A stretch of DNA of 64,000 bases from an uncultured Bacteroidia bacterium (lineage in GTDB: Bacteria; Bacteroidota; Bacteroidia; Bacteroidales; UBA932), in contig CADAXR010000001.1 of assembly GCA_902791945.1 (NCBI GenBank), forward strand, positions 1 to 64,000. The letters are read 5' to 3'. This document shows positions 1-7,830 of the stretch, piece by piece. The notes beneath the pieces were generated by a model. It saw nothing but the letters and a program-made list of their open reading frames with translations, was not told where the DNA came from and ran no database searches. Numbering within the stretch: the first letter of the stretch is position 1; each line of letters begins with the position of its first letter. The position numbers and the translations under genes are program-made.

Positions 1-65
1 ACAGAGTCTGCCCTGAGTGCGGCTACTACAGAGGCCGTCAGATCGTCGTCAAGAACGCTGAGTAA
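1..65 (+). CDS. rpmF: 50S ribosomal protein L32, 3' end only
   Basis: The window opens inside this gene; the reading frame starts at base 3 and stops at TAA 63-65. The visible C-terminal 20 residues contain VCPECGYYRGRQIV, the second half of the zinc-ribbon and the YYRG motif typical of bacterial ribosomal protein L32. The start and the first CxxC pair lie outside the window. It is a housekeeping gene and marks the left edge of the accessory region. Confidence 0.85.
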   Translation, partial: RVCPECGYYRGRQIVVKNAE

Positions 66-70
66 GCGTT

Positions 71-100
71 ATTGTCATTTCGGGCGCAGCCGAGAAATCT
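71..100. repeat. REP-like short palindromic element
   Basis: The segment ATTTCGGGCGCAGCCGAGAAAT lies between rpmF and the tRNA; its arms ATTTC and GAAAT pair around a GC-rich core. I recall near-identical 'gtcatttcg...gagaaatct' elements as scattered intergenic repeats in gut Bacteroidales. I noticed only this copy in the window, so calling it a repeat rests on that recollection. Confidence 0.45.
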
Positions 101-113
101 AAGCGCTCTAGCC

Positions 114-185
114 GGCTCCTTAGTTCAACGGATAGAACGGAGGTTTCCTAAACCTTAAATAGTGGTTCGATTCCACTAGGAGCTA
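114..185 (+). tRNA. tRNA-Arg (anticodon CCU)
   Basis: The 72-nt cloverleaf can be drawn by eye. The acceptor arms are GGCTCCT (114-120) and AGGAGCT (178-184), with a terminal G-U pair and discriminator A185. The D arm is GTTC/GAAC. The anticodon loop TTCCTAA carries CCT, reading the arginine codon AGG. The T arm GTGG-TTCGATT-CCAC is canonical. The 3' CCA is not encoded. Confidence 0.93.
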
Positions 186-186
186 C

Positions 187-218
187 GAAAATTGCCAGCC
201 GGACGGCTGGCAATTTCG
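187..218. terminator. bidirectional intrinsic terminator
   Basis: A perfect 12-bp stem AAATTGCCAGCC / GGCTGGCAATTT (189-200 and 205-216) closes a GGAC tetraloop, with T-rich sequence on the plus side and A-rich on the minus side. It sits between the tRNA and the convergent Gfo/Idh gene, so it can end both transcripts. Confidence 0.85.
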
Positions 219-240
219 TTTCTTGGGGAGGCGCTTTAGT

Positions 241-1407
241 TTACGATATGCAGATCAGGTGACTCTTAAGGGCGCTGGAGAGGTCGGTACGGGTGGTTTT
301 GCCGGAGGTGACGGAGTCGAGGAATTCGTGGACCATCTTCTTGTCGGCGCCGGCGTGAAGAGGGCTGCCGATGATGCCGGAGAAATCGTAGGTTTCAGGG
401 GCTGAATCCTTGCGCCGAAGGGTGATTGTGGAGCCGCCGGCGTCGATTTCGCCGTTTTCGAAGACGAGATGCGCCTTTCGCTCCCCGTCACGCCGGATGC
501 AATCCATCCGGATGACGGCCCGGAGCCCGTCGGGGTAGACCATTTCGATGGTCTGGGTATCATTTACGTCGTTGTCCGAGAAGAAGACGCAGCGGCCAAA
601 GTCGCTTTCGCGGAGAATGCGGTGTAGCATCTCATCGACGGATTCCCCGGGAAGCGGTATGAAGTTGCTGATCCATTCGCGTCTTCTGAGATAGAGGTCT
701 ACGGCAGAGAATTTACATCCCTTCTCCAGCGGACAGTCGAGGCAGCGGGCTGCGGCCCCTTCCGGTGCATTCTCAGCGCGGAAGAACTTCCTCTCCCCGG
801 CCAGATGCCACTCTGACGGCTCTCCGGGAAGCATCCACAGCAGCAGGTCTACATCGTGGCAGAGCTTGGTCGCGGCAATGGGGGCCGAGTCCTTTTCCCG
901 GCCCCACATCCCCCGGACAAAACTGTGCATCATCCGGTTGAGCCCGACGTCGATGGTCCAGTCCACTGTCAGCGGACGTCCGAGGGCCGGATCGCCGGCG
1001 AGCTCTTTCAATTTGATGAAATAAGGGTGGTAACGGAGTTCGTGGCAGACCGTAATCCCCACTCCTGTCTCCGCCGACAGCCTCGCCAGGTCGACGCACT
1101 GGGCCGCATCTGTTGCCATCGGCTTTTCAAGCAGGACGGGCCAGCCGTGCCGGAGGCACCGGCAGGCATAGTCGTAATGCGTTCTGTCGGGGGAGGCGAT
1201 GATGACGGCATCTACGTGGATGCCTGAAGAAACGAAGTCTTCGAAGCGGCAGAAACAGCACTCCGGCGGAATTCCGATTTTGCTGACTGCATAGAGGCGG
1301 CGCTCGGCGGAGGGCTCCACGATGACGGAAATGCGCGCCCTGCCGTCAAGACAGGACGCGTATTTGCCGGCACGGTTGCCGAACCCGATGAGAGCCAGGG
1401 AGATCAC
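241..1407 (-). CDS. Gfo/Idh/MocA-family oxidoreductase
   Basis: A 388-residue NAD(P)-dependent sugar-type oxidoreductase. The N-terminus has a Rossmann dinucleotide motif (LALIGFGNRAG, residues 4-14) and the family EKP motif (LLEKPMATDAA, near residue 92). A CLDCPLEKGC cysteine cluster followed by a Tyr-rich stretch around residue 220 is common in one Bacteroidetes Gfo/Idh subgroup. Translation appears to start at GTG 1407, whose G overlaps the TAG stop of the upstream kinase gene (1-nt overlap), so the two are probably translationally coupled. It is the last gene of the long minus-strand operon and has no signal peptide, so it is cytoplasmic. It lacks the GH109 hallmarks seen in the 20,791 protein, so I call it an oxidoreductase, substrate unknown. 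Confidence 0.85.
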   Translation of the reverse strand: MISLALIGFGNRAGKYASCLDGRARISVIVEPSAERRLYAVSKIGIPPECCFCRFEDFVSSGIHVDAVIIASPDRTHYDYACRCLRHGWPVLLEKPMATDAAQCVDLARLSAETGVGITVCHELRYHPYFIKLKELAGDPALGRPLTVDWTIDVGLNRMMHSFVRGMWGREKDSAPIAATKLCHDVDLLLWMLPGEPSEWHLAGERKFFRAENAPEGAAARCLDCPLEKGCKFSAVDLYLRRREWISNFIPLPGESVDEMLHRILRESDFGRCVFFSDNDVNDTQTIEMVYPDGLRAVIRMDCIRRDGERKAHLVFENGEIDAGGSTITLRRKDSAPETYDFSGIIGSPLHAGADKKMVHEFLDSVTSGKTTRTDLSSALKSHLICIS

Positions 1408-2489
1408 TAGCAGCCTTGGATTATTTCGGCCATCCGGGACAGCTTGGAGGAAGCAGACCGGAACAGGGCCATCTGGTTGCGTGTACGGACTAGGTTGTGC
1501 TCCGGGTAGCTGATCTTGTAGTAGGTGTCGCCGTTGATGTAGTCGGCCAGGAAGCGCACGGCCTGCATGTAAGGGAACAGGCAGGCGGCGTACGGCAGGT
1601 TTTCGCGCTCCAGAGGAGTCAGGAAGACCTTTGCCGTCTCCAGATAGCCGGCGGCGAACGCTTCGAAGATGTCCATACGGAAGTCAACCTTGTCCAGCTC
1701 GGGCGAATCCTCGGCGACCGGATTGGCGGCCGTACGGAGGAAGTCTCCGAAGTCGGAGAAGACGAAGGAAGGCATCACCGTGTCGAGATCGATAACACAG
1801 AGGATGTTGCCCTTGTCGTCGAAGAGCATGTTGTTGACCTTGGTGTCGCAGTGGCAGATCCGCTTGGGAAGAAGGCCTTCCCTGTGAAGCCGTTCCGCCT
1901 TGCACATTTTTTCCTCATGCTCCTGAATCTCAGCTACGAGTGCCTGCACCTCAGGGTCAGCCATACGGCCTGCCTTGTCGGCGGCGATGGCCTCCCGCAG
2001 CTGACGGGCGCGGAGCTCCATGTTGTGGAAGTCGGGGATGGTCTCGCCCAGCGTCCCCGGAATGTCCGCGAGCATCGCCTCGAAATGCCCGAAAGCCTGG
2101 CCGGCATAGCGTGAATACTCCGGGTTGACCAGCTCATAGGTGAATGCGTTTTTGATGAACACGGAAACCCTCCAATAGGACTCTCCGTCGGTCCAGTAGG
2201 ACTTGCCTGTCTCCTTGCAGGGGAGGAAGCGAAGGACCTTGCGGTCTATGTCCGTCTCTCCGGCCGCTACGAGTTTGCCGCGTATGTGGCGAGTCACGCA
2301 GTCGATATTGTGCTGCAGAAGGTCGACATCCTGGAAGATGGCGTTGTTGATGCGCTGAAGGACATAGTCGTCAGCCCCGTCGGTCCGGACCAGGAGCGTG
2401 TCGTTGATCAAGCCGTTTCCGAGAGGCTTGATCTCCGTCACTTCGCCCTCAAGGACAAAGTGACGGAGAATATCCATATAAGCTTCCAT
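1407..2489 (-). CDS. nahK: N-acetylhexosamine 1-kinase-like APH-fold kinase
   Basis: A 360-residue cytoplasmic kinase of the aminoglycoside phosphotransferase fold. It closely resembles the bifidobacterial N-acetylhexosamine 1-kinase NahK over its whole length. Shared landmarks are LEGEVTEIKPLGNG at the N-terminus, the Brenner-type catalytic loop HCDTKVNN (about residue 211), the metal-binding IDLDTVMP (about 233), and a C-terminal YPEHNLVRTRNQ block. The family phosphorylates GlcNAc or GalNAc at C1. ATG 2489 is preferred to an in-frame TTG at 2492; it starts 6 nt after the previous stop. In databases this group is often labelled mucin desulfatase. In this locus GalNAc is the likely substrate, but no galacto-N-biose phosphorylase is present. 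Confidence 0.82.
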   Translation of the reverse strand: MEAYMDILRHFVLEGEVTEIKPLGNGLINDTLLVRTDGADDYVLQRINNAIFQDVDLLQHNIDCVTRHIRGKLVAAGETDIDRKVLRFLPCKETGKSYWTDGESYWRVSVFIKNAFTYELVNPEYSRYAGQAFGHFEAMLADIPGTLGETIPDFHNMELRARQLREAIAADKAGRMADPEVQALVAEIQEHEEKMCKAERLHREGLLPKRICHCDTKVNNMLFDDKGNILCVIDLDTVMPSFVFSDFGDFLRTAANPVAEDSPELDKVDFRMDIFEAFAAGYLETAKVFLTPLERENLPYAACLFPYMQAVRFLADYINGDTYYKISYPEHNLVRTRNQMALFRSASSKLSRMAEIIQGC

Positions 2490-2495
2490 CAAATG

Positions 2496-3161
2496 CTATT
2501 TCTCAATGGTGATGGTGCAGGGCCTGTTGCGTAAGTTGTAGCCGCTCTTGTTGCCCCAGCTATAGACATTGACAGTCTGGCCCTTTTCGATCGGAAGATC
2601 TTCACGGGGAACCGAAAGTTCCGTTTCAATGTATTCCTGATCGGAGCTGATCCTGCCGGCCGCCACGATATGTGAGACATAACTTTGCTCAGCTGAGCAT
2701 CCTCCTGTGGGCGCGGTTTCGATGACCGGATTTTCTGCTCCTCCTTTGAATAAGAACACATAGAACCATGCATCGATGCCGATGCCTTCTCCAAAGTCGT
2801 GCTGGTCGTTTACATTAGGATCTCCGGCGTCCGGAATACAGTCGATGCAATAATAGTAATAGCCGTTGCTGGAGTCACTCCACAATAGGTCCTCGTTCCA
2901 CATCCTCTTGCTGTAGAAGTAGACAAACTTCTCGTCATAGGTGACTTTGAGGGTGCGGTACGCACCGGTGCTGGTCTCCTCCTCTTCGAGTCCGGCGATA
3001 CCTGCCCAATCGGACATGTTGCCATTGATTTCGATGGCCGGGACAAAAACTGACTCTTCGTTGTTGCCCTCATTCTCATTCTCTCCGTTGTTATCTTTCT
3101 TGCATGCCGCAAGAGCGAATACGGTCAATGCAGCAAAAAACAGATACTTAATTGTTTTCAT
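2496..3161 (-). CDS. CBM9-like surface lipoprotein
   Basis: A 221-residue predicted lipoprotein: MKTIKYLFFAALTVFALAAC gives a signal peptide with a lipobox Cys at residue 20, followed by an Asn/Glu-rich linker. The mature part starts with EINGNMSDWAGIAG and continues with LKVTYDEKFVYFYS. This is the pattern of carbohydrate-binding CBM9/DOMON-like beta-sandwich domains (I-x-I-D/N-G-x-x-x-D-W ... Y-D-x-x-x-x-Y-x-Y). The frame is open to 3326, but the upstream part overlaps the phosphatase gene, and ATG 3161 gives the signal peptide. It probably binds the target glycan at the cell surface. Paralogous domains occur at 10,710, 28,196 and probably 31,759. Confidence 0.8.
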   Translation of the reverse strand: MKTIKYLFFAALTVFALAACKKDNNGENENEGNNEESVFVPAIEINGNMSDWAGIAGLEEEETSTGAYRTLKVTYDEKFVYFYSKRMWNEDLLWSDSSNGYYYYCIDCIPDAGDPNVNDQHDFGEGIGIDAWFYVFLFKGGAENPVIETAPTGGCSAEQSYVSHIVAAGRISSDQEYIETELSVPREDLPIEKGQTVNVYSWGNKSGYNLRNRPCTITIEK

Positions 3162-3180
3162 ATTAGTAATAATTAAGGAA

Positions 3181-4383
3181 TTACTCAAGCATGAGGCTGC
3201 GGAACTCGTCAATCTCGTCCTGGGTGATGCCGATGCTGATGAAGTATTTCTGCATGCATTCGGCAAAACTCCAGTTGTCGTTTTCGGCAAGGCTCCATAT
3301 GTAGCTGGCGGCGCCCCTGTAGTCAACCTTACGGGTCATTTTCGTCGATTCTCCTGAGCTGACCGAATAGCCGTCCGGGGCGAACTGCGTAAGTTCATAC
3401 TCCTTGGAAATGTCGCCTTCGTTGACACCGAGGATGCCAAGGACCATCATCGCGACGGTGCCAGTACGGTCGCGGCCCAGCGAGCAGTGGAAATAGACGG
3501 GCTTGTTCTCCTTGACGCATTTCATGATGAACCGGATGCACTGCGCGCACTTTGCCTGATCTTCCTTGAGCATCTGGGTATATCCCTCTTCGATGCAGGG
3601 CGCCAGGAAATTGAAGTTCTCAACGTAGCCGTAGAGAGGGCTTTGTTCCATGTTAAGATACTCCTGCGCTCCGCTTGAGGTATGACCACGGAGGTCCAGC
3701 TGGGCCTTGATGCCTTCGGCTATCAGGTCAACTCTTCCCAGGGGTTTGATTTCGGGGGACTGGAAGCGTCCGCCCCTGTAGATCATGCGATACTTGACGG
3801 TCTTGGTGCCGTCCTTGGTCTTCCAGCCGCCAAGGTCGCGGACATTGCGCAAGGCGGAGAAGCGAAGCTGGTGGAGATGTCCGGTGGTCTGGAACGAGCC
3901 GGAAGTCAGCACCTGGTCGCCGCTCTTGACCTCATAATGGTAGTTGGCGTTGGGGCGCAGACTTGAGATGTCGACATAATGATCTTGAATATAAGGGGCG
4001 GAGTATTGCCGGCTCCATCCGTCGTCTTCCCAGAGACGGCAGACCGGCGAACCACCTTCCGGACTGGCTTCCCAGCGTATGGTGAACTTCGGAGCGAAGT
4101 CGTCCTTGCCGGGGCATGTCGGAGCATAGTCCGCATCCGTAATGTGGGTGATGGTGTAATCCCGTTCCGGATAGGTTACGGTCGTAAGGAATTTTTCTAC
4201 ATTTTTGTTCGTGGCGAGGACGATATCCCCGTCTTTGATCAGCGGATAACCGGACTCGGGATCAACCTGTTCCTGATCGTTTCCCCCATTTCCGTTCTCG
4301 TTCTCGTTCCCGTTCCCGCCCGATTTCTCGCAGCAAATAAACATCGGGACGAGGAGCAGCAGCAGAAAATTGTGAAGTTTCAT
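3181..4383 (-). CDS. tyrosine/dual-specificity phosphatase-like lipoprotein
   Basis: A 400-residue lipoprotein (signal MKLHNFLLLLLVPMFICC, then an Asn/Glu/Gly-rich linker). A fibronectin-like domain (about 85-170, ending SGSFQTTG) precedes a phosphatase domain of the Y_phosphatase3 type. That domain has NVRDLGGWKT at about 180 and the P-loop HCSLGRDRTG at about 299, matching the CxxxxxR signature, so it is probably active. Such extracytoplasmic cysteine phosphatases may act on phosphotyrosine, phosphoinositides or phosphosugars; the substrate cannot be read here. A paralog with the same architecture lies at 30,197-31,450. Context: between alkaline phosphatase and a CBM9-like lipoprotein in the same operon. 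Confidence 0.85.
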   Translation of the reverse strand: MKLHNFLLLLLVPMFICCEKSGGNGNENENGNGGNDQEQVDPESGYPLIKDGDIVLATNKNVEKFLTTVTYPERDYTITHITDADYAPTCPGKDDFAPKFTIRWEASPEGGSPVCRLWEDDGWSRQYSAPYIQDHYVDISSLRPNANYHYEVKSGDQVLTSGSFQTTGHLHQLRFSALRNVRDLGGWKTKDGTKTVKYRMIYRGGRFQSPEIKPLGRVDLIAEGIKAQLDLRGHTSSGAQEYLNMEQSPLYGYVENFNFLAPCIEEGYTQMLKEDQAKCAQCIRFIMKCVKENKPVYFHCSLGRDRTGTVAMMVLGILGVNEGDISKEYELTQFAPDGYSVSSGESTKMTRKVDYRGAASYIWSLAENDNWSFAECMQKYFISIGITQDEIDEFRSLMLE

Positions 4384-4416
4384 AATGCAATTGTTTAATA
4401 TAGTAGTAATCTCATT

Positions 4417-5541
4417 CTATTTGACATAGGAAGCGAGGATCCGTCCCCATTCGTCGTTCTCCCGGATGCCGGTGAAGGCGTCAGCCCCCGGCCCCCAGGC
4501 ATAGACGGGGACGGCGATGCCGTTGTGGCTTTCGTTGGCGAAGTGTACTCCAATCTCACCCTTCTCCAGATTGCCGTCCTGGAGGGTGAGGCAACCTGTG
4601 GCGTGGTCGGCTATCACCACCACCAGGGTATGGCCGTCGGCGGCTGCCCACTGCAGCACTTCGCCGATGTTGCGGTCGAAGTCCAGCAGTTCTTCCATCG
4701 CCTTGCCGATGTCGTTGGCGTGGAGCCAGTCGTCGATGTTGGATCCTTCAATCATCATGACGAAACCCTTTTCGCCGCTCTCGCGGGAGAGAATATCCAG
4801 CCCGCGGGCCGTCATGTGGCGGAAAAGGTCGCCGCGCTCTGCCGCAACGGGCAGGTTGTCCGGGGCAAGGATACCGATGACGGGCAGGTCCGCCTCCAAC
4901 AGCGCCCGTTCTGTAAGCGCCACGTTGTAGCCCGCGGCTGCCATCTCGGCAGTGATGTCGCGCCCGTCGGTCCTGTTCACTGTGAACCAGTCCAGGCCGC
5001 CTCCGGCGAGGTAATCCACGCCGCAGTCCACGTAGTCGGCAATCAGGTCTTCCTGATTGCCGCGATCCTCGTTGTGGCAGCAGAAGTCGCAGGGCGTGGC
5101 ATCGGCGAAGTGGCAGGTGACGACGACCCCTGTCTTCTTGCCCATGGAGCGGGCTTTTACCAGGAAGGATGACAGGTCGGATCCGTCCGGCGCCACTCCG
5201 ACGTGGTCAATGGCGGTCTTTACGCCGGCGGCAAGGGCCGTCCCTCCCGCTCCGGAGTCCGTGATAAGTTTGTCGGTGCACCAAGTGCGGGACAGGCCTA
5301 CATAGGGGAACTTGTCGAGATTGAGTTTGCCGTGGTTGAGCACCCAGGCGCAGCTTGCCTGCTCCAGGCCCATTCCGTCACCGATCATCAGGATGACATT
5401 GCGCACCTCGCCATCTGCGGGAGGCATGTTCACCTCCACCGTCTCGTATGGATTCGGGGTCGTGTAATACTGAAGCACTACCTCCTTGCTTATGCAGGAG
5501 ATGACAAGCAGGGCCAGTGCGGTGAGGAATAATCTTTTCAT
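4417..5541 (-). CDS. alkaline phosphatase (lipoprotein)
   Basis: A 374-residue alkaline phosphatase-superfamily enzyme with a lipoprotein signal (MKRLFLTALALLVISC). Visible motifs are the first metal site ILMIGDGMGLEQAS (about residue 50), the phosphoserine nucleophile DSGAGGTA (about residue 95; family DSAAGATA-like), and VVIADHATG plus a later His-containing FANESHNG for the other metal ligands. It is shorter than E. coli PhoA and resembles the compact alkaline phosphatases common in Bacteroidetes. It should remove phosphate from an extracellular or periplasmic substrate. Only 3 nt separate its start from the upstream lipoprotein gene, so it belongs to the operon. Confidence 0.88.
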   Translation of the reverse strand: MKRLFLTALALLVISCISKEVVLQYYTTPNPYETVEVNMPPADGEVRNVILMIGDGMGLEQASCAWVLNHGKLNLDKFPYVGLSRTWCTDKLITDSGAGGTALAAGVKTAIDHVGVAPDGSDLSSFLVKARSMGKKTGVVVTCHFADATPCDFCCHNEDRGNQEDLIADYVDCGVDYLAGGGLDWFTVNRTDGRDITAEMAAAGYNVALTERALLEADLPVIGILAPDNLPVAAERGDLFRHMTARGLDILSRESGEKGFVMMIEGSNIDDWLHANDIGKAMEELLDFDRNIGEVLQWAAADGHTLVVVIADHATGCLTLQDGNLEKGEIGVHFANESHNGIAVPVYAWGPGADAFTGIRENDEWGRILASYVK

Positions 5542-5544
5542 GTG

Positions 5545-7134
5545 CTATCTGATGTTGGCGTCGTCGAGTCCGGTGAACTCATATTTGTAGATATGAGATG
5601 TTGAGCCGTAGTCGTCACCAATCCAGACGCAGCTGTTGGCGTGATCGACGCAGATGGATTCCTCGTTGGATTTGCTCTTAAGGGCATAGGATCCCAGCAA
5701 TCTCTCACCGTCTCCGGTGAGGACGAAGAATTTATGGGCTTCAGAATCGACTATCCACAGCCAGTCGGTTAGCGGATCGTAGCAAAGGCCGGCGATCTCG
5801 GTGATGGCGGGGAACATGGTCCTCAGGTCTTTTCTTTCGAGCACTTCCTTGGTCTCCAGATTGCAGAGATAGAGGTAAGATCCGGTCTGTGTGCCGGCAT
5901 AAGCAAGTCCTTGCCCTTCGGAATTCTTCTTATAGTAGGTGAAACCTTCCAGGCCGGCATTGCTGAAGTTCCTGGCATCGGCTATGTTGAAGAGTGATAC
6001 GACACCATTGAACGTGCTCTTGTTAAAAATGTCGGGGATACTCGCGCTGGGGATGCAGCACACGACGTTCGGCTCGCCACCGATGAGGATATCGCCCGTG
6101 TCGTAATTGACGGAGATCCCTTCTGAATCGATGGTGGAGCCGGTCGTTGTCTTCAGGTTCGCCTTCTTAAGCACTTCACCGCTAAATGAAATTTTGGCTA
6201 TTTCACTGCCGTCTCCAAGTGCCCAGAGGAAGTCTCCATCCTCGCTCACGCACAGGCCTGAGAGTTCGTTGAACGCCACGGAATACATTGTATATTTCCC
6301 CATTTCAGGCATTTGTGGCTTCGGCCCGTCATAGGGCTCGAGTGCATCTGTAATATCACCCAGATTGGCGATTTCCCCCATTTTGAGTTTTGTCTGTTCG
6401 TTGACAGAATAGGAAACGGGCCAATTGCCGTCATTGCCGAAATAGATCGTGTATCCCTGGGGGAAGGAAAGTGTGCTGGGGAACCAAAGGAGGGCGGATC
6501 CGTCCGTCAAAGAGCCCGTGACAAAGGGATAGCCGTCATTCCTGAAGTTGTAGAAGCCGGAGAATTCCGACGTGTACTCAATTTCATAATTGATAAAACG
6601 TATCCCGCTGCGGTTGTTGCCCGCAATGGCGAAGTCGGTATACCCTGAAGCATTGAAACTCAGGCCGCACATTACATCCTTGAAGGCGAAGGCGGTTCCG
6701 GAAAGGTAGGCTGCCGACATAAGGATATCCGCCCGGGAGAACTGGGTCTTGCTATCCAATACGCTTTCTCCTGTTACGACGGCCTCTCCGGGCCATGCCG
6801 CATACAGGCCGTCCGGCTTGACGAGGATTTTCGTTACGTCATCGAGCCGGGCGCTTGCCGTCTTGCCGTCGTCTGAAATGTCCGCCGCCGTCAGCGTAAT
6901 CATCTGGGCGTACGGGCCATAGGCACCGTGTACATAAATCTTGTCGCCGGCCTCCCACTGTCCTTTCAGCGGAGATACTGTAAAGGTGTAGATTCCGGGT
7001 TCGAGTTTCATCTGTTCGGGTTCGACCGGCTTTTCTTCTTTCTCGTCTTCCGGCTCTGTCTTTGTGCACGCGAGATTACAGGGAAGAGTCATGGCTATCG
7101 TGGCCAGGAGAAGAAACAGAATGGATTTTTTCAT
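5545..7134 (-). CDS. lipoprotein with fimbrillin-like and SdiA-regulated-like beta-propeller domains
   Basis: A 529-residue protein with a signal peptide and lipobox (LPCNLACTKTE), then a Glu/Lys/Pro linker. Residues about 40-260 resemble fimbrillin-type domains (WEAGDKIYVHGAYG, AAWPGEA, AFAFKDVMCGLSF). Residues about 285-525 look like an SdiA-regulated/phytase-like beta-propeller: repeated blocks such as ELSGLCVSEDGDFLWAL, DSEGISVNYDTGDILIGG, EIAGLCYDPLTDWLWIV and NEESICVDHANSCVWIGDD. Such propellers often bind calcium, and some relatives hydrolyse phosphate esters. Given the phosphatases next door, a phosphate-related role is possible but is inference. Its 5' end overlaps the stop of the thioredoxin-like gene. 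Confidence 0.72.
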   Translation of the reverse strand: MKKSILFLLLATIAMTLPCNLACTKTEPEDEKEEKPVEPEQMKLEPGIYTFTVSPLKGQWEAGDKIYVHGAYGPYAQMITLTAADISDDGKTASARLDDVTKILVKPDGLYAAWPGEAVVTGESVLDSKTQFSRADILMSAAYLSGTAFAFKDVMCGLSFNASGYTDFAIAGNNRSGIRFINYEIEYTSEFSGFYNFRNDGYPFVTGSLTDGSALLWFPSTLSFPQGYTIYFGNDGNWPVSYSVNEQTKLKMGEIANLGDITDALEPYDGPKPQMPEMGKYTMYSVAFNELSGLCVSEDGDFLWALGDGSEIAKISFSGEVLKKANLKTTTGSTIDSEGISVNYDTGDILIGGEPNVVCCIPSASIPDIFNKSTFNGVVSLFNIADARNFSNAGLEGFTYYKKNSEGQGLAYAGTQTGSYLYLCNLETKEVLERKDLRTMFPAITEIAGLCYDPLTDWLWIVDSEAHKFFVLTGDGERLLGSYALKSKSNEESICVDHANSCVWIGDDYGSTSHIYKYEFTGLDDANIR

Positions 7135-7829
7135 AGCGCAAGCGTATAAGATGTCTCCACCGTACCGTCGGCGGAAACGACAAAATAGACAGGGGTCATT
7201 TGCGGATCAAAGACATCCGCGGCGTTCTCCGGGAAGAGATAGTCCCATCCCGGGACGTCAGGTTGGGGGCCGTATCCGCAACAGACGGCCACGCGGAGAA
7301 CGTCCGCCCATTCGGGCGCAGCCGCCATGGCGGTCAGTGCTTCGCGGCAGGAAGGGCAGCCCATGTCCAGGACCAGCACCAGCGCACGCCGTCCGTCCGG
7401 AATAAATCCTGGAACGGTCGCGGGAGCTCCTTCCTGATTGAACCCAATCCAGCGGCTTCTCTGGATGTAGGGGGCACAGCTATTAGGGGAGAGGATGCCG
7501 TCGGTTGTCATCCGCTCCACAGCTTTGGCATACAAGGCGGCGTTCCGGCATGGGGAAAGAGGTGTGTAGAATGCGCCGTCCACCCAGTCGGTGTAGAGAT
7601 AATAGGCCACCTCGTCCTCCTTCAGTTTGTCGAAGAGGACGTCGATGGCTTCGAGAGCGTCGGCTTCGGGAGCGGCGACGGCTTTCTCTGCAAAGATGGC
7701 GAAACGGTCCCGGGCGGCCTCGACGTCAGTGTAATCGATGCCGTAGACGTTCCAGTATTCCCGGATGTCACCTTCCCGGCACCCTGAGAGGAGCGTTGTG
7801 AGAAGAAGTATGGCCGTCCACCGTCTCAT
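7131..7829 (-). CDS. DUF5106/thioredoxin-like lipoprotein
   Basis: A 232-residue protein with a short lipoprotein signal (MRRWTAILLLTTLLSGC). The N-terminal half, with DEVAYYLYTDWVDGAFYTP, resembles the DUF5106 region found before thioredoxin domains in Bacteroidetes. The C-terminal half has a thioredoxin-like strand and a CPSC motif (LVLDMGCPSCREAL, Cys near residue 157). The cis-Pro context (PQMTPVYFVVSADG) supports a thioredoxin fold. It may be a periplasmic thiol-disulfide protein; why it lies in this operon is unclear. It overlaps the next gene by 4 nt and starts 1 nt after the DUF4832 gene ends. Confidence 0.72.
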   Translation of the reverse strand: MRRWTAILLLTTLLSGCREGDIREYWNVYGIDYTDVEAARDRFAIFAEKAVAAPEADALEAIDVLFDKLKEDEVAYYLYTDWVDGAFYTPLSPCRNAALYAKAVERMTTDGILSPNSCAPYIQRSRWIGFNQEGAPATVPGFIPDGRRALVLVLDMGCPSCREALTAMAAAPEWADVLRVAVCCGYGPQPDVPGWDYLFPENAADVFDPQMTPVYFVVSADGTVETSYTLAL

Positions 7830-7830
7830 T

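Noticed and set aside
241..1407. Calling the last operon gene a second GH109 glycosidase
   Set aside because: It has the Rossmann and EKP motifs of Gfo/Idh proteins, but no signal peptide and none of the GH109 blocks seen at 20,791.
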